51,485 bases of DNA from NCBI GenBank assembly GCA_003169735.1, contig PNAP01000086.1:1-51485 (forward strand), written 5' to 3'. Below, one piece after another: positions 16,469 through 24,284 of the stretch. The DNA comes from Chloroflexota bacterium. Lineage in GTDB: Bacteria; Chloroflexota; Limnocylindria; Limnocylindrales; CSP1-4. The translations under genes and the position numbers were made by a program. Numbering within the stretch: position 1 is the stretch's first letter; the number at the start of each line of letters is the position of its first letter. The notes below the pieces were generated by a model that was given only the letters and a program-made list of their open reading frames with translations, did not search any database and was not told where the DNA came from.

Positions 16469-17160
16469 GATCCGCTCTCGCGGTCATCCGCGAAGCGGTA
16501 GCCGACGCCATACACCGTCAGCACGTAGCGCGGCTGGCGCGGATCAGGCTCGAGCTTTCGGCGCAGGTTCTTGATGTGGGAATCGATGGCCCGCTCGTAG
16601 GACTCGAAGGCGACGCCGCGCAGGACGTCGAGGAGTTGCGACCGGGTGAAGATGCGGCCCGGACTCGCCGCCAGAGCGGCCAGCAGCCCGAATTCGGTCG
16701 CGGTCAGATCGATCGGCCGCCCGCCCACCTCGGCGCGCATGCGGGGCACGTCCAGGACGAGGTCCGAGGCTCGGATCGTGTCGCCAGGTTGAGCCGCTCG
16801 TTCCGTCCGCCGCAGCACGGCCTTGACGCGTGCCACCAACTCGCGTGGCGAGAACGGTTTGGTCAGGTAGTCGTCGGCACCCAATTCGAGCCCGAGCAGC
16901 TTGTCGAGTTCATCGTCGCGAGCGGTCAGCATCACAATCGGGATGGCCGAGTCTCGCCGGAGTTCCCGCGTCACCTCCAGGCCATCGAGGCCGGGCAGGC
17001 CGAGATCGAGCACGACCAGATCGGGGCGCCGCCGACGCACGATCTCGATCGCCGCCGCGCCTTCGGATGCCGTCAGGACGTCGAAGCCCGCGTGCTCCAG
17101 ATAGTCGCGCGCGAGCTGGACGATCTTGGGTTCATCGTCGACGACGAGGACGGTTCGCAT
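16465..17160 (-). CDS. OmpR/PhoB-family response regulator
   Basis: 231 residues. Receiver domain: acidic pocket VVDDEP, phospho-acceptor Asp in LVVLDLGLPGLDG, Thr in VMLTARDDE, and Lys in LTKPFSPREL. The C-terminal winged helix contains LTATEFGLLAAL, RSQLLDVLRG and the end YVLTVYGVGYRF. It would activate or repress target promoters on phosphorylation by the adjacent kinase. I choose ATG 17160 rather than ATG 17169: a TACGAT box ends 7 nt before it, matching the leaderless pattern of the window, and the protein then begins MRTVLVVDDE as is usual. Targets are unknown; the small membrane protein or polysaccharide genes are candidates. Confidence 0.93.
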   Translation of the reverse strand: MRTVLVVDDEPKIVQLARDYLEHAGFDVLTASEGAAAIEIVRRRRPDLVVLDLGLPGLDGLEVTRELRRDSAIPIVMLTARDDELDKLLGLELGADDYLTKPFSPRELVARVKAVLRRTERAAQPGDTIRASDLVLDVPRMRAEVGGRPIDLTATEFGLLAALAASPGRIFTRSQLLDVLRGVAFESYERAIDSHIKNLRRKLEPDPRQPRYVLTVYGVGYRFADDRESGS

Positions 17161-17167
17161 CGGAGGC

Positions 17168-17173
17168 ATCGTA
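17168..17173 (-). promoter_or_regulatory. -10-like box TACGAT, leaderless start of the two-component operon
   Basis: TACGAT on the minus strand overlaps the upstream candidate ATG 17169 and lies 7 nt before ATG 17160. It therefore argues for 17160 as the true start of the response regulator. Confidence 0.45.
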
Positions 17174-17192
17174 GCCGCGCCAGACGGGTGGA

Positions 17193-17222
17193 GGCGCCTT
17201 CGGGGTTCGTCCCGAAGGCGCC
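17193..17222 (-). terminator. Hairpin downstream of the small membrane protein gene
   Basis: Perfect 12-bp arms ggcgccttcggg/cccgaaggcgcc around a 6-nt loop (gttcgt). It starts 10 nt after the stop of the 17232-17660 gene and lies just before the response-regulator promoter. There is no T-run, so it may act as a factor-assisted terminator or an mRNA-stabilising hairpin. Confidence 0.55.
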
Positions 17223-17231
17223 TTCGCAGGT

Positions 17232-17660
17232 TCAGCTGGGTCGGTCGGTCGGCGCGGGACCAGCTGCATCGGTCGGCTTGGGAGGCTCGCCGTGGGCTCG
17301 CCGGTGCCAGTCATCGAACGTCTCGTGGGAGCCCGTCTCCCAGCGAGCCCGGTAGGCCTCGCGCATGCCCGGTCCCCATCCGTGATGGCCGCGCCGGCCG
17401 AAGCCGAAGACGACCGCGCGGATGAGCGCGAAGACGATGAACAGGAAGAAGAGCGTGCCGAGGAAGCCCAGGAAACCGAAGCCGGCACCGAACAGGTGCC
17501 AGCCGAAGCCATAGCCGGCGGCCGGCACGACGACGGTCGTGCCCGATGCGGTGGTGGTGGCGGCGGCTGAGAGGCCGGCCTGATAGGAAGTGTCGGCGAT
17601 CAGGCTGCCGCCGACGACGAGGACGACGAGCAGCAGGATGGCGGGGACGATGCGGCGCAT
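17232..17660 (-). CDS. Small membrane protein, function unknown
   Basis: 142 residues. The N-terminus MRRIVPAILLLVVLVVGGSLI is a signal anchor or membrane helix. A Thr/Ala-rich outer stretch follows, then a second long hydrophobic segment rich in Gly and Phe (LFGAGFGFLGFLGTLFFLFIVF). The C-terminal 60 residues are soluble and rich in His, Trp and Gly (HHGWGPGMREAYRARW, DDWHRRAHG). ATG 17660 has AAGGAG 9 nt upstream, one of the few clear Shine-Dalgarno sites in this half of the window. It lies directly upstream of the two-component genes on the same strand but is separated from them by a hairpin. I do not recognise the family; an envelope-stress or metal-related role is only a guess from the His-rich tail. 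Confidence 0.75.
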   Translation of the reverse strand: MRRIVPAILLLVVLVVGGSLIADTSYQAGLSAAATTTASGTTVVVPAAGYGFGWHLFGAGFGFLGFLGTLFFLFIVFALIRAVVFGFGRRGHHGWGPGMREAYRARWETGSHETFDDWHRRAHGEPPKPTDAAGPAPTDRPS

Positions 17661-17766
17661 GTGCGCGGACTCCTTGTGCGGTGGGACTCGGGGTGGGTCC
17701 CGTGTCTCTACGGTCGCGCCGCGATGTGGAGCCGGTATGGAGGCCGCGTGGCGGTCTCGCGATGAC

Positions 17767-19377
17767 CTACGAGCTGGTCGTGACGACCGGTGAGGTTCCC
17801 AGAACGGCCCCGGAGGCATCGCGCGCACGGACGGCCACGGCGCCGGGAGTGCTGGGGATGGCGATGGCCGTCTCGAAACCGGTCCGCGGCGTGGTCGCAA
17901 GCGGCGTCATGGTGTCGGCATCGCGACCGCCGAGCAACTCCCACGTGGTCACCTCGGTGGCGCCGTTCCAGCTCACATACGCGGTCACCGAGCCGGGCTG
18001 CCTGAGGTCGAGGGCGATCGCCGGGTCGTCCGCCGGGTGGCCGACCCAGGGGAAGCGCAGGGCGCGGTACGACGAGCCGCCGGCCGCCAGTTGGGCATCG
18101 AAGACGAGCGAACCGCGGGCATCGAATTCGGAGACGTTGGGCTGGCTGCCCCATCCGACCACCATGTCGCCGTTGGGCAGGATCTGGCAACTGCCCTGTG
18201 AGATCGATCGGATGCCGCCGGGATGCGGATAGGCCCGCACGAGGCTGGCCGTCATCCCGGTCTCATCGACATCGAGGACAAGGCCTCGCGATTGGTTGGG
18301 GGCGAGGTCGTCATCGAAGAGGGACAGCGTGCCGTCAGCCTCACGGCGCGCGTCGTGCTGCCACGAGAACGCCGCGTCCGCTGCCACGGCGATGTCCGTC
18401 TTCCTGCCACCGAGGCGCCACATCACCTGGCCACTGGTTCGATCGATCTTGTAGATGGTCGATGTGTGGCGGGCCGACAAGAGCAGGTTGCCATCGGTAT
18501 CGAGATCGACCGAGTTGAGGTGCAGGTAGTCGAACGCCTGGCCGGCGTTCTTCGGGTATGGCTCATACGACTCGCCGACGTCGATGTGATCGAGGCTGTG
18601 CCACTCGAACAGCACGTTCCTCGTGGCCACGTCGATCTCCTGGACGATTCCTTCCCAGACGGTCGTGACCTCGTACGGCGACGCGTTTGGCGAGAGGTTC
18701 GACGAGAGGCTGGCACCCGGCGCCGGGCTCGGCGTCGGTGGCGGCGCGACGATGATCGGCGCGGCGAGCGGGACAGCCCGGCCGGCGATGATGTATGCCG
18801 TGCCGATCGGTGTCAGCAGGAACTCGTGCAGGTCGCCATCGAAACCGTTGCCTGCGCCGAAGCGGGCGATCTCGGTGTAGGTCGCGTCGGCGATGACGAA
18901 CTGGCCGGCGCCGAGACCGACGCTCGAGACGGTGCCCTCCCACCAGATGAGGACCGGTACGTCGTGGAAGGTGCTGGCCTGGAATGCCTCGACCCTGGTC
19001 GTGCCTTTGGGCGGGTGCATCCAGACGGGCGATCCCCGATCGTCATAGATCGCGGCGCCATCGCTCGTGGCCCCGAACGTCGGGGCCAGGAACAGGTATC
19101 CCGGCGCGGCGTGGGCGGCCGGGACGGTCACCGTCAGGGGCGGCGTGACAAGGTCGCCACGCGAGCGGTAGAGCGTGCTCGGGGCCGGTGAACTCGTCGG
19201 CGAGGGCCGCGCCGACGTGGATGCGTGCCCCGAATCGAGCGCCGCCGAGTCGCTCGAGCCGTTGTCCGGAGCCGCGCGCGGGACGAGGATCTCGTCGGCG
19301 ACGGCACCGAGCGCGAACATGCCGATGGCGCCCGTGGCCATCTGGAGGAAGCGCCGCCGGGTCCATGAGGCAGGCAC
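17767..19377 (-). CDS. Arylsulfotransferase (ASST)-like protein, Tat-exported
   Basis: About 536 residues. The N-terminal TRRRFLQMATGAIGMFALG is a twin-arginine signal, so the protein is folded before export. A Ser/Thr/Pro linker precedes a beta-propeller-like domain matching the arylsulfotransferase family PF14269: DLHEFLLTPIGTAYIIAG, DYLHLNSVDLDTDGNLLLSA, RTSGQVMWRLGG and FSWQHDARREADGTLSLFD. Characterised ASST enzymes move sulfate between phenolic compounds without PAPS through a His intermediate; several conserved His are seen here, but which is catalytic cannot be told. GTG 19377 is chosen because TAACGT lies 7 nt upstream; GTG 19386 would add three residues. Substrate unknown; many PF14269 members are uncharacterised. 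Confidence 0.8.
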   Translation of the reverse strand: MPASWTRRRFLQMATGAIGMFALGAVADEILVPRAAPDNGSSDSAALDSGHASTSARPSPTSSPAPSTLYRSRGDLVTPPLTVTVPAAHAAPGYLFLAPTFGATSDGAAIYDDRGSPVWMHPPKGTTRVEAFQASTFHDVPVLIWWEGTVSSVGLGAGQFVIADATYTEIARFGAGNGFDGDLHEFLLTPIGTAYIIAGRAVPLAAPIIVAPPPTPSPAPGASLSSNLSPNASPYEVTTVWEGIVQEIDVATRNVLFEWHSLDHIDVGESYEPYPKNAGQAFDYLHLNSVDLDTDGNLLLSARHTSTIYKIDRTSGQVMWRLGGRKTDIAVAADAAFSWQHDARREADGTLSLFDDDLAPNQSRGLVLDVDETGMTASLVRAYPHPGGIRSISQGSCQILPNGDMVVGWGSQPNVSEFDARGSLVFDAQLAAGGSSYRALRFPWVGHPADDPAIALDLRQPGSVTAYVSWNGATEVTTWELLGGRDADTMTPLATTPRTGFETAIAIPSTPGAVAVRARDASGAVLGTSPVVTTSS

Positions 19378-19384
19378 GTCGCGC

Positions 19385-19390
19385 ACGTTA
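19385..19390 (-). promoter_or_regulatory. -10-like box TAACGT, leaderless start
   Basis: TAACGT on the minus strand lies 7 nt before GTG 19377 of the arylsulfotransferase-like gene and overlaps the alternative start GTG 19386. Confidence 0.35.
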
Positions 19391-19446
19391 GCATCGGTTC
19401 GGTTTGCGCGATGTCCACGGGGACGGCGCCGGGTCCGGTCCGGACG

Positions 19447-20073
19447 CTATCCGGTAACGAGTCGACCGATGAGCACGCCGACGACCGCAGCCACGCCCGC
19501 GATGGCGAGGGTCTGGACGGTCATGCGCAGCACGCTCCGATGGGCGATGCGGGCCCGCGCGACACCCAGCGCCGTCAACAGGGTGGCCGTCAGAACGAGT
19601 GAGATGACGCGCGCGGGCTCGATGGGGAAGATCGCGAACGGGATGACCGGAGTGGCCGCGGCCGCAAGATCCGCCGCGAACATCCAGAGGGCATGGACGA
19701 CCGCCGAGTCCGGTTCGCCGCGACCGATCCCCAGCTCGAAGGCCGCGACGTAGGCGAGCATCGCATCGGGGTTCCGGGCGAGGGCCGCCGTGACGGTCGC
19801 GGCCTCGTCCGGTGTGAAGCCGGCCGCCTCGAGTCGCATGGAGATGCGGCGCTCATGGGCCGCGGGATCGAGCGGCAATCGCGCCCGAGCGCGGGCGATG
19901 AGCGCGTTGGCGCGGTCGCGCGTGGAAGTGACATCGAGATAGGTGCCGGCCATCATCGAGACCGCGCCTGCCGCGGCGCCGGTCGCGCCGGCAAGCAGCA
20001 CGATGCGGCTGTCATTCGTGCTCGCGGCGACACCGAAGACGAGCCCGGCGATGGAGACCGCGCCATCCTCCAT
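19447..20073 (-). CDS. VIT1/CCC1-family transporter
   Basis: 208 residues from ATG 20073, with about five membrane helices: SIAGLVFGVAASTND, LLAGATGAAAGAVSMMAGTYL, then a cytoplasmic helical segment with R-x-x-x-L-E-x-A-G-F-T-P-D-E-A, and three C-terminal helices. The pattern matches VIT1/CCC1 Fe2+/Mn2+ transporters, which move metal out of the cytoplasm. The family's conserved opening (D-x-x-x-G-x-x-D-G) would read IGDVAFGMEDG, but IGDVAFG lies upstream of the only ATG. The open frame continues upstream with no ATG, GTG or TTG; a CTG at 20106 preceded by AGG is a possible non-standard start. Either the N-terminus is truncated or a rare start is used. Confidence 0.8.
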   Translation of the reverse strand: MEDGAVSIAGLVFGVAASTNDSRIVLLAGATGAAAGAVSMMAGTYLDVTSTRDRANALIARARARLPLDPAAHERRISMRLEAAGFTPDEAATVTAALARNPDAMLAYVAAFELGIGRGEPDSAVVHALWMFAADLAAAATPVIPFAIFPIEPARVISLVLTATLLTALGVARARIAHRSVLRMTVQTLAIAGVAAVVGVLIGRLVTG

Positions 20074-20183
20074 GCCGAACGCGACATCACCGATGGACGT
20101 ATGCAGGGATCGCCTGATGGCTCGGATAGCGGAGCGAAGGTCGATCCTTGACGTTGGATCCGGGCTCGATCCGCCGCGCGACC

Positions 20184-20978
20184 TCAGGGGAGCGCCTCGA
20201 GGATGGCCGCGGCATCGGCGACGGGTGCGGTGTCGATGTCGAACAACGTATCGCCGGTCTCGTAGTAGTAGGTGGAGTCGTCGCCGTCGCCCACCGAGAT
20301 CGACACGGTCTTGCCACCGACGGTACCGGTCGTCAGTTCGCTGCTGGCGGGCACGCCGATCATCGCGCCGACGAGGTCATTGGTGAGCAGCGTGCCGACA
20401 TCCTGCCCAGGCGTGCGGATGGCCGTGACGGACACGGTATCGCCGCCGACGGTGACATCGAAACTTCCGATGCTGGCCGTGGTCAGGTCAAAACCGAGGA
20501 TCGATCCTTCGTCGCGCAACGAATCGACCCCATCCTGGCCCTCGGACTCACACAAGGCGGAGATCCACGGTATCGCCACCGCGTCAGTGATCGGCTGGCC
20601 CGCCACCGATGTCGGGTATTCGCCGAGAAGGACGGCGTCGACCGGGAGGTCGGGCGGCGGGAAGGACGCACTCGGGTCGAAGGAAGGGATGGCAGTGCAG
20701 TCGTCGCCCACCAGGCCTGTCGGCGGCGGATTCGTGGCCCCGGACGAAGGGGTGGCTGACGGCGGAGGGGCGGACGGCGACGGCGATGGTCGTGAGGACG
20801 GCGAGAGCGACGGCGGTAGTGATGGCCGCGGCGCCAGCGTCGGGCCGGTAGTCGCGGTGGGGACTCCACTTGCACCGCCGACCGCCGACGGCACCGGGCT
20901 GCGGACGCTCGATACCGTGATGCAGCCGACGACGAGGAGACCGCTCAGCATGCAAGCCGCCTGGGCACGACGGTTCAT
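20184..20978 (-). CDS. Putative lipoprotein with Pro/Ser-rich linker, function unknown
   Basis: 264 residues. MNRRAQAACMLSGLLVVGC is a lipoprotein signal with the lipobox LVVGC, so Cys19 would be lipidated after cleavage. A long Ser/Pro/Thr-rich spacer (about residues 25-90) holds a globular domain away from the membrane. The domain has two Cys (GDDCTAIPSF and SALCESEG) that could pair, and repeated Gly/Thr/Val strands (SFDVTVGGDTVSVTAI, GTVGGKTVSISVGDGDD). ATG 20978 is chosen over TTG 20996 because the signal begins there and TAGACT lies 8 nt upstream. It follows the GT4 gene by 11 nt on the same strand. No family recognised. Confidence 0.75.
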   Translation of the reverse strand: MNRRAQAACMLSGLLVVGCITVSSVRSPVPSAVGGASGVPTATTGPTLAPRPSLPPSLSPSSRPSPSPSAPPPSATPSSGATNPPPTGLVGDDCTAIPSFDPSASFPPPDLPVDAVLLGEYPTSVAGQPITDAVAIPWISALCESEGQDGVDSLRDEGSILGFDLTTASIGSFDVTVGGDTVSVTAIRTPGQDVGTLLTNDLVGAMIGVPASSELTTGTVGGKTVSISVGDGDDSTYYYETGDTLFDIDTAPVADAAAILEALP

Positions 20979-20986
20979 GAGCGCGG

Positions 20987-20992
20987 AGTCTA
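20987..20992 (-). promoter_or_regulatory. -10-like box TAGACT, leaderless start
   Basis: TAGACT on the minus strand lies 8 nt before ATG 20978 of the lipoprotein gene. Its TAG is at the same time the stop codon of the upstream GT4 gene. Confidence 0.35.
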
Positions 20993-22141
20993 GCAAGCGA
21001 GCGCCCAGCGGTACGCCGCGACGGTCGCTTCGGCCGAGGCCGCCCAGGTGAAGCGGGCGGCGTGGATCGGGCCTGCGGATGACAGACGTTCGCGCAGTGG
21101 CTCATCCGTGGCCGCGCGGGCAAGCGTGTCGGCGATGGCGGCGGTGTCGGTCGGGTCCACGAGCAGAGCGGCATCTCCGGCAGCTTCGGGGACGGACGTC
21201 GTGGAGCTCGCCACGACGACGGCGCCACTGGCCAGCGCTTCCAGCACCGGCAATCCGAAGCCCTCGTAGAGCGACGGATAGGCGACCACCCGCGCCGCTC
21301 GATAGAGCGCGGCGAGCACCTCGTCCGAGACGTAGCCGAGCCGCCGCACCCACGCTCCGCCGTCCGCCTCGGCGATCGCGGCGTCGACCTCCCCGATCCG
21401 CCAGCCATCGGCTCCGGCCAGGACGAGCGACAGGTCCCCGGCGCCGCGCCTGCGCGCTTCGGCCACGGCGCGGATCAGTCGCGGCATGTTCTTGCGCGGA
21501 TGCAGGCCGCCGACGGCGAGGACGAACGTCGGTGGCAGCACCAGGGCGCGCAGCGCTTCGGCCGCACCCGGGGCGAGCGGCCCTGACCACACGCTGCTCA
21601 CGCCAGGCGGCGCCACGTGGACGCGCGACGGATCCACGCCGTATCGCGCGACCAGCCGGTCACGGGTGAACCGCGAGAGGACGAGGATCACGGCCGATCG
21701 TCGGACCGCGTGCCGGACCGTCAGGCGCAGGCGCATCCGCATCGGTCCCGGAAAGGCGTCTGGCAGATCCTCGAACGAAAGGTCGTGGATGGCCGTCGCC
21801 ACCGGTGTCCGCGAGTAGGGCGGGCGCACGTACTGCACGTGGAGCAGATCAGCACCATCGCGCCACGCCCGATACGGCAGCTCCACCGCGATGCGGACCT
21901 GCGGCCAGGGAAAGCGGAGCTCCCGGAGCGGCGGCGCCGCGCTCGTCGGCGCCGCGCTCGTCGGCGCCGCGCTCGTCGCCGGCCACCTCGCGCCGCGATC
22001 CACGTACGCCAGCAGGTCGACATCGGGGCGCGCCGCGAGCGCCGACGCGAGGTCCGCGGCATACCGCTCGTTGCCCGTCCGGCGGCGGCCGATGACGTGC
22101 GCGTCGAAGGCGACGCGGATGCGGTCACCAGCCTCTACCAT
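20990..22141 (-). CDS. GT4 family glycosyltransferase
   Basis: 383 residues, GT-B fold. The acceptor domain begins RVAFDAHVIGRRRTGNERYA, as in many mannosyl- and rhamnosyltransferases. The donor domain has VGGLHPRKNMPRLIRAV and YPSLYEGFGLPVLEALASG with the E-x7-E motif. It adds a hexose to a lipid-linked glycan in the cytoplasm. ATG 22141 is the first start compatible with the fold and lies 7 nt after TATCAT. A 45-nt insert of three 15-nt repeats encodes TSAAP units near residue 60, apparently a flexible surface loop. It is divergent from another GT at 22149 with only 7 nt between start codons. The lipoprotein gene follows. Confidence 0.9.
   Translation of the reverse strand: MVEAGDRIRVAFDAHVIGRRRTGNERYAADLASALAARPDVDLLAYVDRGARWPATSAAPTSAAPTSAAPPLRELRFPWPQVRIAVELPYRAWRDGADLLHVQYVRPPYSRTPVATAIHDLSFEDLPDAFPGPMRMRLRLTVRHAVRRSAVILVLSRFTRDRLVARYGVDPSRVHVAPPGVSSVWSGPLAPGAAEALRALVLPPTFVLAVGGLHPRKNMPRLIRAVAEARRRGAGDLSLVLAGADGWRIGEVDAAIAEADGGAWVRRLGYVSDEVLAALYRAARVVAYPSLYEGFGLPVLEALASGAVVVASSTTSVPEAAGDAALLVDPTDTAAIADTLARAATDEPLRERLSSAGPIHAARFTWAASAEATVAAYRWALAC
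21933..21977 (-). repeat. Three perfect 15-nt tandem repeats inside the GT4 gene
   Basis: Three copies of ggcgccgcgctcgtc in direct tandem keep the frame and encode repeated Thr-Ser-Ala-Ala-Pro in the GT4 protein. They look like a recent in-frame slippage expansion. Confidence 0.85.
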
Positions 22142-22154
22142 CGGGCCGATGATA
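22136..22154. promoter_or_regulatory. Interlocked divergent leaderless promoters
   Basis: The 19-nt sequence taccatcgggccgatgata serves both directions. TACCAT (22136-22141) lies 7 nt before ATG 22149 on the plus strand, and TATCAT (complement of 22149-22154) lies 7 nt before ATG 22141 on the minus strand. Each start codon therefore sits inside the other gene's -10-like box. Confidence 0.55.
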
Positions 22155-23276
22155 CGGGGACGGCCGACCGCGCCACCCGGCGGCGCGCTGAGCGTCGCCA
22201 TCCTGGGCATGCGCGGCATCCCGGCTCGCTACGGCGGCTTCGAGACCTTCGCCGAGGAACTGAGCGTGCGCCTCGCCCAACGCGGCCACCGCATCACGGT
22301 CTATGGCCGCGATCGATGGGTCCCCAAGGGGATGAAGCGGTACCGCGGCGTGACCATCGTGCGACTGCCGGCGCCCAGGTCGAAGTACCTCGAGACGGTC
22401 GTCCACACGCTCTTCTCGGCGTTCCACGCCATGCCCCGGCGCTACGACATCATCTACATCTGCAACTCGGCCAATCTGCCCGCGGCGACGCTGCTTCGGG
22501 CGTTTGGGCGACGCGTCGTGTTGAACGTCGATGGCCTCGAGTGGCAGCGCTCGAAGTGGGGCCCGCTCGGCAAGGCCTATTACCGCGCCTGCGCGTGGCT
22601 CGCGGCCCGCATGCCCATCGAGATCGTCACCGATGCGCGCGTCATCCAGGATTACTACCGGTCGACGTACGGCCGCGAGACCCACTTCTTTCCCTATGGA
22701 ACGGACCTCGAGCCACTCGCCGACGACGGCACACTGGCGCGGCTCGGGCTCGAGCCCGGGCGATACGTCCTCTACGTCAGCCGACTCGAGCCGGAGAACA
22801 ACGCCCACGTGGTCATCGAGGCGTATGCGGATGTGCGCACCGAGCTGACCCTTGCGGTCGTCGGTGACGCACCGTACGCGGACGACTACATCGGCCGGAT
22901 CAAGGAGACGGATGATCCACGGGTCCGATTCACCGGCGCGGTCTACGGCGACGGGTACCGCGTCCTGCGATCGCATGCGGCTGCCTACGTCCAGGCGACC
23001 GAAGTTGGCGGCACGCATCCGGCGCTGGTCGAGGCGATGGGCTACGGCAATGCCATCATCGCCAACGACGTGCCCGAGCATCGCGAGGTGCTGGGCGATG
23101 CCGGGCTCTTCTACCGGAGCGTGCCGGAACTGAGCGAAGCGCTGCAGTGCGTCCTCGACGACCTCGACCTCGCCGGGTCGCTTCGCGCGCGTGCTGCAGC
23201 TCGGGCGCGTTCGCGCTTCGGGTGGGAGATGGTGACCGACCGCTACGAAACCTGGTTCCGGGAGCTGGCGCGATGA
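22149..23276 (+). CDS. GT4 glycosyltransferase with DUF1972-type N-terminus
   Basis: 375 residues. SVAILGMRGIPARYGGFETF is the signature of the DUF1972/GT4 group found in capsule and O-antigen clusters (rhamnosyl- or N-acetylglucosaminyl-type). The donor domain shows YVLYVSRLEPENN, FTGAVYGDGY and ATEVGGTHPALVEAMGYGN, where the E-x7-E is partly preserved. Acceptor and donor are not predictable. ATG 22149 lies 7 nt after TACCAT and fits the fold; longer upstream frames run through the divergent gene. The stop is in an ATGA overlap with the deacetylase-like gene, starting a plus-strand operon that reaches RmlA. Confidence 0.9.
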   Translation: MIRGRPTAPPGGALSVAILGMRGIPARYGGFETFAEELSVRLAQRGHRITVYGRDRWVPKGMKRYRGVTIVRLPAPRSKYLETVVHTLFSAFHAMPRRYDIIYICNSANLPAATLLRAFGRRVVLNVDGLEWQRSKWGPLGKAYYRACAWLAARMPIEIVTDARVIQDYYRSTYGRETHFFPYGTDLEPLADDGTLARLGLEPGRYVLYVSRLEPENNAHVVIEAYADVRTELTLAVVGDAPYADDYIGRIKETDDPRVRFTGAVYGDGYRVLRSHAAAYVQATEVGGTHPALVEAMGYGNAIIANDVPEHREVLGDAGLFYRSVPELSEALQCVLDDLDLAGSLRARAAARARSRFGWEMVTDRYETWFRELAR

Positions 23277-24280
23277 CCGAGCCGCGAATCCCGTTCCTCC
23301 TGACCATCGACGCGGAGCCCGATCCGGCCGAGATCGAGCGGCACACCACCGAACCGTGGGTCGGATTCGAACGATGCATCGAGATCGTCGAGCGACTGCG
23401 GCCGACCCTCGAGCGCGCCACCGGCCGGCCGGCACACTTCACCTGGGCGCTGCGCATCGACGACCAGGTCGCCGAGGCCTACGGATCGATGACCTGGGTG
23501 GTCGATCGCTATGGCACGAACCTTGAGGCGTTGCGCGCGAAGGGCGATGCCCTGGGCATCCATCCCCACGCCTGGCGGTGGAGCGACGACCTCGGTCGCT
23601 GGTTCCAGGATCACGCCGACGGCGATTGGGTCGAGGGCACCATCCGCCGCTCGGCGGCAGCGTTCGAGGCGACGCTCGGGCCGTGCCGCATCCACCGCTA
23701 CGGAAGCCACTACCTCGATGCGCGCATCGTCGGCGTGCTGCGCGAGATCGGCATCGCCGTCGACCTCACGCCGGAGCCGGGTTCGGCCGCCACGAAGTCA
23801 CTCGGTGCCGAGCTGACGACCGGGCTCATCCCCGATCAGCAGGCGGCACCGGATCGCATCTATCACCCGGACCCGGCCGATCCTTTCGCAGCCCTCCCCG
23901 AACGGGATGGCACGGCACCAACCGGACCGGGCGGACCGGACGACCTGTGGATCATCCCCAACACGTCCTTCGACCCTGCCTCGCTGATGCCGGCGTGGCG
24001 GCGCGTGGCGCGCCGCGTCCGGTACCCGGGCCGCTCCCCGGTCCGACCCATCCACCTCTACTCGGGGCTGGCCGGCGACCGATACTGGCGCGTCGTCGGC
24101 GACCACGCCCGCTCGCTGGAGCGGCCGTTCCTCTCCTTCTCGTTGCGCAGCGACGCACCGCTGCGGGCGTACTGGCCCGCCGTCCAGGAGAAGCTCGACG
24201 GGCTGCTGCGCGACCCGCTCCTGCCCCAGCTCGTCTTCGCCACCCCCGCCGAGACCATCGAACAGCTCGACGGCTCCTGA
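23273..24280 (+). CDS. Polysaccharide deacetylase-like protein
   Basis: 335 residues. FLLTIDAEPDP near the N-terminus recalls the TxDxE/DD opening of NodB-type carbohydrate esterases (CE4), HFTWALRID follows at about residue 60, and LGIHPHAWRW at about 100 recalls the His-x-x-x-His metal site, but in a divergent form. If active it would remove acetyl groups from a sugar in the glycan. No signal peptide is seen, so it acts in the cytoplasm or is not a classical CE4. It starts at ATG 23273 in an ATGA overlap with the preceding GT and ends 4 nt before the next transferase. It could also be an uncharacterised glycan hydrolase; the fold assignment is tentative. Confidence 0.6.
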   Translation: MTEPRIPFLLTIDAEPDPAEIERHTTEPWVGFERCIEIVERLRPTLERATGRPAHFTWALRIDDQVAEAYGSMTWVVDRYGTNLEALRAKGDALGIHPHAWRWSDDLGRWFQDHADGDWVEGTIRRSAAAFEATLGPCRIHRYGSHYLDARIVGVLREIGIAVDLTPEPGSAATKSLGAELTTGLIPDQQAAPDRIYHPDPADPFAALPERDGTAPTGPGGPDDLWIIPNTSFDPASLMPAWRRVARRVRYPGRSPVRPIHLYSGLAGDRYWRVVGDHARSLERPFLSFSLRSDAPLRAYWPAVQEKLDGLLRDPLLPQLVFATPAETIEQLDGS

Positions 24281-24284
24281 GGCC

